A stretch of 64,000 nt of DNA from Mycobacterium sp. D16Q13 (GTDB taxonomy: Bacteria; Actinomycetota; Actinomycetes; Mycobacteriales; Mycobacteriaceae): the NCBI RefSeq assembly GCF_002013375.1, contig NZ_MAEW01000001.1:310001-374000 (forward strand), read 5' to 3'. Within the stretch, counting starts at the first letter, position 1. Each line of letters opens with the position of its first letter. The translations under genes and the position numbers were made by a program. The notes under the pieces are model-generated. The model ran no database searches. It was not told the origin of the DNA and was given only the letters and a program-made list of their open reading frames with translations. This document shows, one piece after another, positions 1 to 9,128 of the stretch.

Positions 1-1
1 A

Positions 2-634
2 TTCCGCGGCCACACCATGGTGGGTTGCAGTCCGGAGCTGTTGGTGGAGCGCCGCGGGGACATGGTGATCTGTCACCCGTTCGCCGGTTCCGCCCCTCGA
101 TCCAGCGATCCATCTCTAGATCGGCGCACGGGTGAAGACCTCGCGGGCTCGCACAAAAACCGCCACGAACACTCCGTGGTGATAGATCAGCTGCGCGAGG
201 ATCTCGCGTCGCTGTGCGTCGATGTCCAGGTCCCACCGGAGCCGACGTTGAGTCGTACCGCCGCGCTCTGGCATCTCAGCACCTCCATCAGCGCGCGCCT
301 GCGTCAAAGTTCAACCACTGCACTTGATTTGGCAGTAGCACTGCATCCCACCCCGGCCGTGTGCGGCACCCCCACCGAGGCGGCCGCCAACCTGATCGCA
401 CGCATCGAGGGTGATCGCGGGTTCTACGCAGGCGCGGTCGGCTGGTGTGACAGCAGCGGGGACGGTCGCTGGGCCGTCTCGATCCGCTGCGCCGAACTGT
501 CGGCCGACGGCACCGCGATCCGCGCGTACGCCGGCGGCGGACTCGTCGCCGAATCAGACCCCCAGGACGAACTATCCGAGACAACGGTCAAATTCCGGAC
601 CGTATTGGCAGGGTTAGGAGCCGAGAGTGAGTAA
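2..634 (+). CDS. entC: Isochorismate synthase, C-terminal part (truncated by window edge)
   Basis: This reading frame is open from the first bases, so the N-terminus lies outside the window. About 210 residues of the chorismate-binding catalytic domain are visible. Family motifs include GCSPELLVERRG near the start, HPFAGSAPR, and the C-terminal stretch with CGTPTEAA and YAGGGLV. The family converts chorismate to isochorismate, the precursor of salicylate and menaquinone. It matches Rv3215 (entC) in Mtb synteny. The stop overlaps the GNAT gene start by 8 nt, suggesting co-translation. MenF-type and EntC-type enzymes cannot be separated from this fragment. Confidence 0.9.
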   Translation, partial: FRGHTMVGCSPELLVERRGDMVICHPFAGSAPRSSDPSLDRRTGEDLAGSHKNRHEHSVVIDQLREDLASLCVDVQVPPEPTLSRTAALWHLSTSISARLRQSSTTALDLAVALHPTPAVCGTPTEAAANLIARIEGDRGFYAGAVGWCDSSGDGRWAVSIRCAELSADGTAIRAYAGGGLVAESDPQDELSETTVKFRTVLAGLGAESE

Positions 635-1112
635 CACCCAGATTCGCCGCGCCACCGAGGCCGACGTCCCGGCCATCGTCGGCCTGATCGAGGATCTCGC
701 GGAGTACGAGAAGGCGCGCGATGAGTGCCATATCAGTCAGGAACAGCTCCACAAGGCGCTATTCGGTTCGGCTCCTGCCCTTTTCGCTCACGTCGCGGAG
801 GCAGACGGCGTGGTCTGTGGCACCGCCGTATGGTTCCTGAACTTCTCCACCTGGACCGGTCAACACGGCATCTACCTTGAAGACCTGTACGTCAAACCGG
901 AGCAGCGCGGTTCCGGCCTCGGGAAGGCATTGTTGTCGGCACTGGCGGCAGAATGCGAGGCCAACGGCTATACCCGGCTGGATTGGGCTGTGCTGGAATG
1001 GAATACACCGTCCATCAAGTTCTACGACTCGCTGGGCGCCAATCCGCAATCGGATTGGATCACCTACCGGTTGCAAGGCCCGGCATTGGCGGAGCTGGCC
1101 TCAAACCGCTGA
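627..1112 (+). CDS. GNAT-family N-acetyltransferase (SSAT2/thialysine-type)
   Basis: The protein has 161 residues. The acetyl-CoA-binding loop QRGSGLG lies at about residues 93-99, preceded by the strand LEDLYVKP. The block FLNFSTWTGQHGIYLEDLYV resembles diamine/thialysine acetyltransferases of the SSAT2 kind, so a small amine substrate is plausible but inferred. The GTG start is chosen because TTAGGAG ends 6 nt upstream, inside the end of entC. It corresponds positionally to Rv3216. Confidence 0.88.
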   Translation: MSNTQIRRATEADVPAIVGLIEDLAEYEKARDECHISQEQLHKALFGSAPALFAHVAEADGVVCGTAVWFLNFSTWTGQHGIYLEDLYVKPEQRGSGLGKALLSALAAECEANGYTRLDWAVLEWNTPSIKFYDSLGANPQSDWITYRLQGPALAELASNR

Positions 1113-1114
1113 CG

Positions 1115-1522
1115 CTAGTCGGATTCGTCAGCGCCAACCTCATCGCCGGTGGCCCACATCTGCGCGGTGGGGCTGAACAGCAGCACCAGCGCAACCACCG
1201 CGACGATCGCGATTGGTACACCCAGCGCGGGCTGGTGCGACCCCACGGCCGCGTACCACGCGACGGGCAGGAGCAGCAGCTGCATCATCACCGCGATCCC
1301 TCTGCCCCAACGTTTCCCTGTGACGAGCGCGAGACCGGCGGCAAGGACGGCGGTGCCGAATGTCGCGAACCAGGCGGCGGTGCCGTACCCATTCACCAGA
1401 TGCTGGTCGGCACCGCCGGCCGCGCGCACCACCAGAATTAACGCGATCACCAATCCGACGGCGCCTTCACCGGCGACGATCATCCCGGCGCGGCGAACGG
1501 TGTTCGGAACGGCTGTGGTCAC
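1115..1522 (-). CDS. Integral membrane protein, Rv3217c type
   Basis: This 135-residue protein has four predicted hydrophobic segments, at roughly residues 12-32, 48-66, 74-92 and 98-117, and an acidic C-terminal tail. It starts with GTG at 1522 and ends 2 nt after the convergent GNAT gene. No catalytic motif is visible. The position matches Mtb Rv3217c, a conserved membrane protein of unknown function. The 76 bp to the divergent lipid kinase gene presumably holds both promoters. Confidence 0.8.
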   Translation of the reverse strand: MTTAVPNTVRRAGMIVAGEGAVGLVIALILVVRAAGGADQHLVNGYGTAAWFATFGTAVLAAGLALVTGKRWGRGIAVMMQLLLLPVAWYAAVGSHQPALGVPIAIVAVVALVLLFSPTAQMWATGDEVGADESD

Positions 1523-1598
1523 CCGACAAGCCTATGTGGACCCATCACGACTGTGATGAGCAGCTTGCGCGTAGAACATCCGGCTAGGCTCATGCCCC

Positions 1599-2597
1599 GT
1601 GCGTGCGGTCCTCATCGTGAATCCCAATGCCACCTCGACAACAGCGGCCGGGCGTGACTTGCTGGCGCACGCGCTCGAAAGCCGCGTGCACCTGGAGGTT
1701 CTGCACACCGACCACCGCGGACACGCCAGTGAGCTGGCCCGCCGCGCGGCCGACGACGGGGCGGCGGTCATCGTCGTACACGGCGGCGACGGCACGGTCA
1801 GCGAGGTGGTGAACGGGCTGCTCGGTCAGCCGGGACACCCGGCGCCGGGTCCGTTGCCCGCCATCGCCGTGGTTCCGGGCGGTTCGGCCAATGTGTTCGC
1901 CCGGACGCTGGGCATATCAGCCGACCCTGTTCAGGCCACCAACCAGGTCGTCGATCTACTGGACGAACATCGTCGTGACCAGCGACGATGGCGCCGCATC
2001 GGTCTTGGACACTGCGGCGAGCGCTGGTTCATCTTCAACGCGGGCATGGGCCTGGATGGCGAGGTGGTTGCCGCGATGGAGGCTCATCGCAACAAGGGCA
2101 AGCAGGTCACGGCGGGGCGTTATGTCACCCGTGCGGTGCTGAGCTTCTTCCGTGCCGCCCGGCGCCAGCCGACCCTCACCGTCGAGCTGCCCGGCCACGA
2201 GCCGCAGGCGGGCATCCATTTCGCGTTTATCAGCAATTCCAATCCGTGGACGTACGCCAACGAACGCGCCATCTGGACAAATCCCGGCACCGGTTTCGAG
2301 AGTGGCCTGGGGGTGTTCGCGTCGAAGAGCATGAACGTGACGGCGAATCTTCGTCTGGTCCGCCACATGGTGGGCGCGCCGCGCCCGGATCGCCCCGCAG
2401 CCAATCACCTGCTGCGGGAAGACGACGTTCCGTGGGTGCGGATACGCGCGTCAGCACCGATCGCCACGCAGGTCGACGGCGATTTCCTCGGAATGCGCAG
2501 TGACCTGACCTTCACCGCGGAACCCGACGTTCTCGACGTGGTCGCGCCGGCAAAACCCTCCAACGCGTCTTTCCGAGCCTCACCCGACGCGCAATAG
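1599..2597 (+). CDS. Diacylglycerol kinase-type lipid kinase
   Basis: The protein has 332 residues. It carries the DAGK catalytic-domain signatures: NPNATSTTAAGRD at the N-terminus, the nucleotide-binding GGDGT loop at about residues 62-66 followed by SEVVNGLL, and VVPGGSANVFARTLG. The family phosphorylates diacylglycerol or related lipids with ATP, feeding phosphatidic acid or glycolipid precursors. It starts with GTG and is syntenic with Rv3218. The exact lipid substrate cannot be read from the sequence. A 395-bp gap follows before whiB1. Confidence 0.88.
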   Translation: MRAVLIVNPNATSTTAAGRDLLAHALESRVHLEVLHTDHRGHASELARRAADDGAAVIVVHGGDGTVSEVVNGLLGQPGHPAPGPLPAIAVVPGGSANVFARTLGISADPVQATNQVVDLLDEHRRDQRRWRRIGLGHCGERWFIFNAGMGLDGEVVAAMEAHRNKGKQVTAGRYVTRAVLSFFRAARRQPTLTVELPGHEPQAGIHFAFISNSNPWTYANERAIWTNPGTGFESGLGVFASKSMNVTANLRLVRHMVGAPRPDRPAANHLLREDDVPWVRIRASAPIATQVDGDFLGMRSDLTFTAEPDVLDVVAPAKPSNASFRASPDAQ

Positions 2598-2992
2598 TGT
2601 TGAGCGACAGCCCCTTCCAGACACAGCCGTTTCACAGGCGCAACGCGGTGCACGTCACATCCGGGCCGTAAGGGATGTACTACTTCACGTAGTCGCGCTT
2701 CAAAGGCTCGTGACGTTACTCACCAGTAGCACCAGTTCACCTGGGAAAATGGGGGAATCTCGCCAGATTCAAGGCGCAGATCGGTTTAGTGTAGTACAAA
2801 CGATTGTGGAGTCCGCAGACACCACCCCCGAGTGAGATTGACCACGTGTTAACTCACGCTATTGACTTCTGCTGAGCTTGTGAAACGATCGGAAGCAACA
2901 GTGCAGAAACATTTGGTACGCACGCGTTAACAGCCGAAAAACATTGATCTCGTGCGCTTGTCGCGCGCGCGATGAAAAAGGAGTGCACAACT
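2598..2992 (+). promoter_or_regulatory. Upstream region of whiB1 with candidate Crp site
   Basis: This 395-bp gap holds the whiB1 promoter. AGTGAGATTGACCACG at 2831-2846 has GTG-N8-CAC spacing and differs by few bases from the Crp/Cmr site I recall upstream of Mtb whiB1. A TTGACT hexamer lies at 2862-2867, but no convincing -10 was identified. The whiB1 ribosome binding site AAGGAG is at 2978-2983, 9 nt before the start. I see nothing definite in 2598-2830. Confidence 0.5.
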
Positions 2993-3247
2993 ATGGATTG
3001 GCGCCACAAGGCGGTCTGTCGCGACGAGGATCCCGAACTGTTCTTCCCGGTAGGGAACAGCGGACCGGCCCTTGCCCAGATCGCTGACGCAAAGCTCGTC
3101 TGTAACCGCTGTCCGGTGACGACCGAGTGCCTTACCTGGGCGCTGGAGTCGGGCCAGGACGCAGGTGTGTGGGGTGGCCTCAGCGAAGATGAGCGCCGTG
3201 CCCTCAAGCGTCGCAACGCCCGCGCTCGCGCCCGCAGCGCCGTCTAA
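2993..3247 (+). CDS. whiB1: WhiB1, iron-sulfur transcription factor
   Basis: This 84-residue protein is nearly identical to Mtb WhiB1. It has the four cluster cysteines C9, C37, C40 and C46 (C-x2-C-x5-C), the GVWGG turn and a basic C-terminal tail KRRNARARARS. WhiB1 binds a nitric-oxide-sensitive [4Fe-4S] cluster and sigma-A region 4, and it is essential in Mtb. An upstream in-frame ATG would add seven residues. The start at 2993 is preferred because AAGGAG lies 9 nt upstream and the length matches the family. A strong hairpin follows the stop. Confidence 0.97.
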   Translation: MDWRHKAVCRDEDPELFFPVGNSGPALAQIADAKLVCNRCPVTTECLTWALESGQDAGVWGGLSEDERRALKRRNARARARSAV

Positions 3248-3260
3248 CGTCGCAGCAATC

Positions 3261-3290
3261 AGAACCCGGCACAATTTGGTGCCGGGTTCT
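3261..3290. terminator. Bidirectional terminator between whiB1 and pdtaS
   Basis: A perfect 12-bp inverted repeat has arms AGAACCCGGCAC (3261-3272) and GTGCCGGGTTCT (3279-3290) and a 6-nt loop, followed by TTGCTGCTCT. It sits between two convergent genes and can serve both strands. Confidence 0.85.
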
Positions 3291-3329
3291 TTGCTGCTCT
3301 AAGCCGGATCGTGTGCCGCGCAGAGACTT

Positions 3330-4820
3330 TCAGGCCATCAAGCGAGCACGCCGGCCCAACGGCACCCGAAGCACCGCGTTCGTTCCACCCTCCGGGTCGC
3401 TGCGCATATCCAGCGAGCCATCAATCTCCGCCGACACCAGCGTCCTGACGATCTGCAAACCCAGCCGATCCGATGTCTCCACGCTGAATCCGTCGGGCAA
3501 TCCCCGCCCGTCGTCATGCACGACGACATCGAGCCAGCGTGCCGACCGCTCAGCCCTGATGATCACCTGCCCCTGAGCACCCTCCTCGAATGCGTGCTCA
3601 ATGGCGTTCTGGACCAGCTCGGTGATCACCATGATCAACGGTGTCGCGCGGTCGGAGTCAAGCACTCCCAGCGCGCCCTCGCGGGAGACACGCACCTTGG
3701 TGTCGACGGTCGCCACATCGGTCATGATCGGCATGATCCGGTCGATCACCTCGTCGAGGTTGACCTCCTCGTCCACCGACATGGACAACGCATCGTGGAC
3801 CAGCGCGATCGACGACACCCGTCGGACCGATTCGAAAAGCGCTTCGCGGGCTTCCTCGTTCTGGGTGCGCCGGGCTTGCAGACGCAGCAGCGCGGCCACG
3901 GTCTGCAAGTTGTTCTTCACCCGGTGGTGGATCTCGCGGATGGTCGCGTCCTTGGACAGCAGCGCCCGATCGCGGCGCTTGACCTCCGTCACGTCACGGG
4001 TCAGCAGCAGCGCCCCCACCGATGCGTCGCGCACAATGAGCGGCAGGGTGCGGATGAGCACCGCGGCACCGCGTGCGTCAACCTCCATACGCATACTCGG
4101 GCCGCCGGCCAGCACGTCACGGATGTGCGCTGCCAGCTCCTGGCCCTCGAACGGATCCGAGATCAGCGGCTTGGTGACCTCCATGAGGTCATGCCCTTGC
4201 AGATCGCTGGCCAAACCCATGCGGTGGTACGCCGATAACGCGTTGGGGCTGGCGTATCGGACCTCGCCGGAGACGTCGAGTCTGATGAACCCGTCCCCCA
4301 CCCGGGGGCTGGAGCGCGACATCGCCTGGTCGGCCACGTTCGGGAACGTTCCCTCGGTGAGCATCAGCAGCAGATCGCCCGCACACTCCAGATACGCGCG
4401 TTCCAGTACGCCCTTCTTGAGCCGGGAGGCCAACGCGGTCTGGTGGGTCAGCACCGCCACCGTCCGGTCCCCACAGCGCACCGGGACCGCCTCTACGTTG
4501 AGCTCAGAGGCGTGCTCGGTCAGGTCCGAGTCACTTTCACGCTCGATGGAACCCGAGGTGAAGGCCGCTTCCACCAACGGCACGTCTGAAGTCTTGGCGA
4601 CGGTGCCTACGGCATCGCTGTCGATGATGGTCGGCGCGGTGTTGGGTCGGCACTGGGCGACGCAGACAAAAGCGTCGTCGTCGCGGTGCACCCACATCAG
4701 GTAATCGGCGAAGGAGAGGTCTGCCAGCAGCTGCCATTCGGCGACCACGGCGTGCAGGTGATCGACCGCTTCACCCGGCAGCATGGTGTGCTCGGCAAGC
4801 AGGTCACCGAGAGTGGACAT
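3330..4820 (-). CDS. pdtaS: Cytosolic sensor histidine kinase PdtaS
   Basis: The protein has 496 residues. A GAF-like region spans about 1-150 and a PAS-like region about 170-285. The HisKA_2 phosphoacceptor block EIHHRVKNNLQTVAALLRLQ covers about 297-316, and the HWE/HisKA_2 type ATPase has the N-box ELVQNAIEHAF near 401 and the G-box DDGRGLPDG near 436. There is no transmembrane segment. In Mtb PdtaS (Rv3220c) phosphorylates the antiterminator PdtaR, which is not in this window. The start at 4820 lies just 11 bp downstream of the end of the TB7.3 gene, which is transcribed in the same direction. Confidence 0.93.
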   Translation of the reverse strand: MSTLGDLLAEHTMLPGEAVDHLHAVVAEWQLLADLSFADYLMWVHRDDDAFVCVAQCRPNTAPTIIDSDAVGTVAKTSDVPLVEAAFTSGSIERESDSDLTEHASELNVEAVPVRCGDRTVAVLTHQTALASRLKKGVLERAYLECAGDLLLMLTEGTFPNVADQAMSRSSPRVGDGFIRLDVSGEVRYASPNALSAYHRMGLASDLQGHDLMEVTKPLISDPFEGQELAAHIRDVLAGGPSMRMEVDARGAAVLIRTLPLIVRDASVGALLLTRDVTEVKRRDRALLSKDATIREIHHRVKNNLQTVAALLRLQARRTQNEEAREALFESVRRVSSIALVHDALSMSVDEEVNLDEVIDRIMPIMTDVATVDTKVRVSREGALGVLDSDRATPLIMVITELVQNAIEHAFEEGAQGQVIIRAERSARWLDVVVHDDGRGLPDGFSVETSDRLGLQIVRTLVSAEIDGSLDMRSDPEGGTNAVLRVPLGRRARLMA

Positions 4821-4831
4821 CTGGTGGCGAT

Positions 4832-5050
4832 CTAGTCGTCGATGACGGCGATCAAGTCGCCGGCCTGGATCACGTCGCCCACCGAAACACTGACGTCACC
4901 GATCGTTCCCGCCACCTCGGCGAGCACCGGGATCTCCATCTTCATGGATTCCAGCAGGACAATGGTGTCGCCTTCAGCGATCGCGTCGCCCTTCTTGACG
5001 AGTACTTCCAGCACGCTGGCCACGATCTCGGCGTGTACTTCCTCGGCCAC
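4832..5050 (-). CDS. Biotinylated protein TB7.3 (biotin/lipoyl carrier domain)
   Basis: This 72-residue protein consists only of a biotinyl/lipoyl-attachment domain. The acceptor lysine is K37 within ESMKMEIPV. It matches Mtb Rv3221c/TB7.3. It starts with GTG at 5050 and has GAGG upstream. The biotin ligase birA is encoded in the same window at 57825-58619 and presumably modifies K37. Whether this carrier serves a carboxylase or another enzyme is not settled by sequence. Confidence 0.92.
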   Translation of the reverse strand: MAEEVHAEIVASVLEVLVKKGDAIAEGDTIVLLESMKMEIPVLAEVAGTIGDVSVSVGDVIQAGDLIAVIDD

Positions 5051-5241
5051 CTGCGCGCCACCTCGCTCTCGTCAACATCCGGTTACTGGTACTCAGTATC
5101 GAACCACACGTACGGGATCCACGCGTTCAACCACCCTTACCGGCATGAGAGACTGGGTACACACACCGGCGCGCATTATGCGCTGCTGGCCTGTCAGCCG
5201 GGCTCACACCCGGAACCCATTTGATCGGTAAGGAGATTCCC

Positions 5242-5316
5242 ATGGCCAAGCGTGGTCGCAAGAAGCGCAGCCGTAAGCACAACGCCGCCAACCACGGCAA
5301 GCGTCCCAACAGCTAG
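5242..5316 (+). CDS. Ribosomal protein bL37 (24 residues)
   Basis: A 24-codon gene starts MAKRGRKKR and ends NHGKRPNS, and is very basic. It matches the small large-subunit protein bL37 first seen in the M. smegmatis ribosome structure, of which I recall MAKRGRKKRDRK at the start and ANHGKRPNA at the end. The ribosome binding site AAGGAG at 5230-5235 lies 6 nt before the ATG. It is convergent with rshA, with only 2 nt between the stops, and divergent from TB7.3. Its size makes it easy to miss in automated annotation. Confidence 0.9.
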   Translation: MAKRGRKKRSRKHNAANHGKRPNS

Positions 5317-5318
5317 CG

Positions 5319-5627
5319 CTAGGAGTTCTCAGCCCGCTGTTCGATGACAGTGGTCTGAGTGATCTTCAACTTAAGACGCTCACGTAGCCCGTCAGGTGCC
5401 TTTTCTCCACCGCACTTGCGGGCTACGAGTGTTTTGATCTGCTCTTCAATGCCGTAATGCTGCAGGCAGCCCGGGCATTCTTCGAGATGATGCCGCAGCC
5501 GCGCGCTGCTTTCCGCGCTGCATTCACCGTCGAGGAGGGTCCACACCTCCGCGATCACCTCGGCGCAACCGGATACCTCGCAGTTGCCACCTTTGTCGAC
5601 ACTGTTCTTCAGTTCACCGTCGGTCAT
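5319..5627 (-). CDS. rshA: Anti-sigma factor RshA (zinc-associated, redox responsive)
   Basis: The protein has 102 residues and carries the ZAS motif H-x3-C-x2-C at H47, C51 and C54 (HLEECPGC). In the Mtb orthologue Rv3221A the equivalent residues hold SigH under reducing conditions and release it on oxidation. The ATG overlaps the sigH stop by 4 nt (ATGA), which indicates translational coupling and matched stoichiometry. Extra cysteines at about residues 16, 21 and 36 are also visible. Confidence 0.94.
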   Translation of the reverse strand: MTDGELKNSVDKGGNCEVSGCAEVIAEVWTLLDGECSAESSARLRHHLEECPGCLQHYGIEEQIKTLVARKCGGEKAPDGLRERLKLKITQTTVIEQRAENS

Positions 5628-6256
5628 GCCCGGCCCTCCGCCAACTCATTGTTGCGCAGGAAGCCACGCTCCTTGGCCACTTCGGCCAGCAATTCGCGCA
5701 GCTGGCGACGGCCGCGGTGCAACCGCGACATGACCGTGCCGATCGGGGTGTCCATGATCTCGGCGATCTCCTTGTAGGGGAAGCCTTCGACGTCCGCGTA
5801 GTACACGGCCATCCGGAATTCTTCCGGCAGCTTATTCAACGCTTCTTTGATTTCGTCGTCAGGCAGCACGTCGAGCGCTTCGATCTCCGCCGAACGCAGC
5901 CCCGTCGAGGTGTGCTCGGCATTCGCGGCCAGCTGCCAGTCGGTGATCTCCTCGGTCGGATACTCCGCGGGCTGACGCTGCTTCTTGCGATAGATATTGA
6001 TGTAGGTATTGGTGAGAATCCGGTACAGCCAGGCCTTGAGGTTGGTGCCCTCTTTGAAGGTCCCGAACCCGCCATACGCCTTGACCATCGTCTCCTGCAC
6101 CAGGTCCTCCGCGTCCGCGGGATTTCTGGTCATCCGCAGCGCAGCACCATAGAGCTGATCCAGCAGCGGTAACGCGTCACGCTCGAAGCGTGCGGCCCGC
6201 TCAGCCTCCGTCTCGACGTGAATCGCCTGATTGGAGGGATCTGCGGTGTCTGTCAC
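5624..6256 (-). CDS. sigH: ECF RNA polymerase sigma factor SigH
   Basis: The protein has 210 residues from the chosen GTG. Region 2 ([24 protein letters not shown], then [15 protein letters not shown]) and region 4 ([41 protein letters not shown]) are almost identical to Mtb SigH (Rv3223c). SigH drives the thiol-oxidative and heat stress regulon. The frame is open further upstream to 6361, but the GTG at 6256 has AAAGGA about 6 nt upstream and gives the family length. It is coupled to rshA by a 4-nt overlap. Confidence 0.94.
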   Translation of the reverse strand: MTDTADPSNQAIHVETEAERAARFERDALPLLDQLYGAALRMTRNPADAEDLVQETMVKAYGGFGTFKEGTNLKAWLYRILTNTYINIYRKKQRQPAEYPTEEITDWQLAANAEHTSTGLRSAEIEALDVLPDDEIKEALNKLPEEFRMAVYYADVEGFPYKEIAEIMDTPIGTVMSRLHRGRRQLRELLAEVAKERGFLRNNELAEGRA

Positions 6257-6388
6257 GGCGGTCCTTTCGGTAGCGACACCGACCATACGGATCGGCACCG
6301 ACATCGGACGTTCGAGGCACGCCATTGTCACCTGCAATACCCCTTCCGTGTTGAGGACCATAGTCCGCTCGATGCGGACACACTGCTC

Positions 6389-6416
6389 AACACCGACTCA
6401 TGCCGGGGTATTTCCC
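6389..6416 (-). promoter_or_regulatory. Candidate SigH-dependent promoter of sigH
   Basis: On the minus strand GGGAAAT (6416-6410) is followed after 17 nt by TGTT (6392-6389). This approximates the mycobacterial SigH consensus I recall, GGGAAYA-N16-20-CGTT, with mismatches in both elements. sigH is autoregulated in Mtb, so a site here is expected. The call is tentative. Confidence 0.4.
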
Positions 6417-6474
6417 AAAGTATCTCGACTGTCAACTCAAAATTCACTGGACCCGGGGCACTACTGTCCAGATC

Positions 6475-6981
6475 GTGGGTTCCAAGGCCGTCAAAGCTGC
6501 CACTCCGGCCGTCGCCGCGTTGATCGCGGCAGGGGTCGACTATCAACTGTTGCCGTATGAACACCGTCCCGGCGAGAGCGCGTTCGGCGATGAGGCGGTG
6601 CGCGCGCTGGCGGGCTCCGGGTTGGTTCCCGGGCAGATCTTCAAGACACTGCTGATCGCGCTAGACCGCGGAGCGGATCTGGCGGTCGCGGTCATCCCGG
6701 TACCCGCGAGCCTCTCACTCAAGGCCGCAGCGGCGGCTCTCGGTCGCGGGAAGGCCACCATGGCCGATCCCGCGGCGGCCGAACGCAGTTCCGGCTACGT
6801 GGTCGGGGGGATCTCTCCGCTCGGACAACGAAGACCATTGCCCACCGTGATCGATTCATCGGCCCTCACGTGGGATCGCATCCTGTGCAGCGCAGGAAAG
6901 CGCGGATTGCAGATGGCACTGGCACCCGGCGATCTGGTCCGGCTCACCAACGCTGTTACGGCGTCCGTCACAGCAGGGTGA
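6475..6981 (+). CDS. YbaK/EbsC-type aminoacyl-tRNA deacylase
   Basis: The protein has 168 residues, starting with GTG at 6475 in the sequence VGSKAVKAATPAVAALI. The YbaK/ProX fold motifs are visible: YEHRPGESAFGDEAV, GQIFKTLLI, VAVIPVPASLSLKAAAAALG and the GGISPLGQRRPLPTVID block. The family hydrolyses mischarged tRNA such as Cys-tRNA(Pro) in trans. An upstream in-frame ATG at 6400 would run into the sigH promoter area and adds residues unlike the family, so it was rejected. Mtb has this function split over Rv3224A/B. Confidence 0.88.
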   Translation: MGSKAVKAATPAVAALIAAGVDYQLLPYEHRPGESAFGDEAVRALAGSGLVPGQIFKTLLIALDRGADLAVAVIPVPASLSLKAAAAALGRGKATMADPAAAERSSGYVVGGISPLGQRRPLPTVIDSSALTWDRILCSAGKRGLQMALAPGDLVRLTNAVTASVTAG

Positions 6982-7738
6982 TCTGCTCCCCCACGGCCTG
7001 GGCGCCGTCATCCGGTACGAGCAGCTCCGGACCGTTGTTCGCGACACTGTTCACCAGCGATGAGACCTGCCGCGTTTCGATGTCGGCCACCTGGCCCGCC
7101 GGCTGCAACAGGCGCTGATCCAGATCCTGGTCCGGGTCCAGCCACCGGTCCCACGATTCGGCACCCAGCATCAACGGCATCCGGTCGTGAATCTCCAGCA
7201 GCGGGCCGACAGCATCGGTAGTGACGATCGTGCAGCTCAGCAGGGGTGCCGCATCCTTGGTGGGCTTCCACACCGACCACAATCCCGCAGCGAACAATCT
7301 CTTGCCGTCGCCGGGATTCATATAGAAGGCCGTCTTGGCGCCTTCCTGCTTACGCCACTCGTACCAGCCGTCCATCGGAACCAGACACCGCTTGGACTGT
7401 GCGGCGGCACGGAACGTTGCGGCCGTGGTGAGACTTTCCGCGCGGGCATTGATCAGCGGCGCGCCCTTGGCCTGCGGCCGGCCGTCTTCGCGCGCCTTGG
7501 CCCACGTGGGCACCAAACCCCAGCGCATGGCGCGGACGCGACGGGTGGGAACGTCGCCGGGTTCACGATGTCGTGCCACCACCGTGAGCACCGGGTCAGT
7601 CGGCGCAACGTTGTAGTTCGGGATGGCGGGAAGCTGCTGCGGTCCGGTCTGCTGACTCACTGTGCCTATCTCGTCCACCGCGTCGATCTCGACCGCCAGC
7701 AGCGCCGGGTCGATCGTCACCGCGTACCGTCCGCACAT
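6968..7738 (-). CDS. SRAP-domain protein (YedK/HMCES family)
   Basis: The protein has 256 residues and starts MCGRYAV. C2 is the residue that in the family forms a thiazolidine crosslink with abasic sites in single-stranded DNA. The conserved GWYEWRK (catalytic Glu) and IHDRMPLML (His) motifs follow. It corresponds to Rv3226c. The frame stays open far upstream to 8680, but that extension is antisense to aroA and has no similarity, so the ATG at 7738 is the start. It overlaps the convergent deacylase end by 14 nt. Confidence 0.93.
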   Translation of the reverse strand: MCGRYAVTIDPALLAVEIDAVDEIGTVSQQTGPQQLPAIPNYNVAPTDPVLTVVARHREPGDVPTRRVRAMRWGLVPTWAKAREDGRPQAKGAPLINARAESLTTAATFRAAAQSKRCLVPMDGWYEWRKQEGAKTAFYMNPGDGKRLFAAGLWSVWKPTKDAAPLLSCTIVTTDAVGPLLEIHDRMPLMLGAESWDRWLDPDQDLDQRLLQPAGQVADIETRQVSSLVNSVANNGPELLVPDDGAQAVGEQITLL

Positions 7739-7796
7739 ATCGCCATCGTGCCACCCGGGGCCGACACCGCAGGTATGCGTCCGGGACAATAGGGCG

Positions 7797-9128
7797 GTGA
7801 CAAGCGGACTCTGGCAGGCACCAACGATCGACGGTTCCGTCAACGCGACCATCACCATGCCCGGCTCGAAATCCCAGACCAATCGGGCGTTCGTCCTCGC
7901 CGCGCTGGCCGCACGTGAAGGCGCCACCTCAACGGTGTCCGGCGCATTGCGCAGCCGTGATACCGATCTCATGATCGGAGCGTTACGCGCGCTGGGGTGC
8001 GACATCGCGGGTGACGGCACCGACCTGACGATCTCCCCCGGATCCGGCGACGGTGACAGCTCGACGGTCGACTGCGGGCTTGCCGGAACCGTCCTTCGGT
8101 TCCTGCCACCGGTGGCCGCACTTCGCCACGCCCCCACCATCTTCGACGGTGACGACCAGGCGCGTGCCCGACCTATCGCTCCCCTGTTAGACGCACTGCG
8201 TGCGATCGGGGTCGGCATCGACGGGCAGCACCTGCCGTTCACAGTGGCCGGCACTGGGCAGGTGCGCGGCGGCGAAGTCGGCGTCGACGCCTCGGGATCG
8301 TCCCAATTCGTTTCCGGCCTTCTCCTTTCCGGTGCCGCATTCACCGAGGGCCTGACGGCGGTGAACACCGCGGACGTGCTGCCCTCGGGGCCGCACGTGG
8401 TCATGACGGTCACGATGTTGCGTGAGGCGGGCATCGCGGTGGACGATTCAACCCCCGGCCGCTGGCATATCGATCCGCAACCAATTCCCGCGCACCACTG
8501 GACGATCGAGCCGGACTTGTCGAACGCGCTGGCTTTCATCGCGCCGGCACTGGCCACCGGGGGCACCGTGCGCATACTCGGCTGGCCACGAAAATCCACG
8601 CAGCCCGCACACCAGATCGAGGACGCGGTGCGCCGGTTCGCGCACAACGTCTCGCTGACGGATTCGCATCTGGAAGTCACCGGCCAGACCGGTTATGGCG
8701 GTGTCGATCTGAACCTTGGAGAGGTCGGTGAGCTGACTCCGACGGTGGCAGCACTGGCCGCGCTGGCGGAGCCCGGGAGCGTCTCCACATTGCGCGGAGT
8801 CGCCCATCTGCGAGGGCACGAAACCGATCGGCTCAAGGCGCTCGCCCACGAAATCAACACCCTCGGTGGGCGGTGCGAGGAGACTGAGGACGGGCTGCGG
8901 ATAGTCGCCACCGACCTGCACGGCGGGGTCTGGGGCTCGTATGCGGATCACCGGATGGCCACGGCCGGAGCTCTTGTCGGCCTGAAGGTGCCGGGAGTGT
9001 CCGTCGACGACATCGCCACCACCAGTAAGACGCTGCCTGACTTCCCCGGAATGTGGGCCGACATGCTCGCCCAATCTGGAGCTCTTCGCGCAAGCGGCTC
9101 ATCGGCACCGGACGGTCGCGCCTCTTGA
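7797..9128 (+). CDS. aroA: 3-phosphoshikimate 1-carboxyvinyltransferase (EPSP synthase)
   Basis: The protein has 443 residues from GTG 7797. It has the N-terminal [18 protein letters not shown] motif, the [11 protein letters not shown] and SSQFVSGLL blocks, and the C-terminal [15 protein letters not shown] and [10 protein letters not shown] motifs of EPSP synthases. It catalyses transfer of enolpyruvate from PEP to shikimate 3-phosphate. It matches Rv3227. Its stop overlaps the rsgA start (TTGA), so the two genes are likely co-translated. Confidence 0.96.
   Translation: MTSGLWQAPTIDGSVNATITMPGSKSQTNRAFVLAALAAREGATSTVSGALRSRDTDLMIGALRALGCDIAGDGTDLTISPGSGDGDSSTVDCGLAGTVLRFLPPVAALRHAPTIFDGDDQARARPIAPLLDALRAIGVGIDGQHLPFTVAGTGQVRGGEVGVDASGSSQFVSGLLLSGAAFTEGLTAVNTADVLPSGPHVVMTVTMLREAGIAVDDSTPGRWHIDPQPIPAHHWTIEPDLSNALAFIAPALATGGTVRILGWPRKSTQPAHQIEDAVRRFAHNVSLTDSHLEVTGQTGYGGVDLNLGEVGELTPTVAALAALAEPGSVSTLRGVAHLRGHETDRLKALAHEINTLGGRCEETEDGLRIVATDLHGGVWGSYADHRMATAGALVGLKVPGVSVDDIATTSKTLPDFPGMWADMLAQSGALRASGSSAPDGRAS

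Noticed and set aside
2845..2858. Second Crp-like site CGTG-N6-CACG upstream of whiB1
   Set aside because: Symmetrical, but the GTG-N6-CAC spacing is two bases shorter than the Crp consensus.
7739..8680. N-terminal extension of the SRAP gene to 570 codons
   Set aside because: The extension is antisense to aroA, and the SRAP family requires cysteine at position 2, which fixes the start at 7738.
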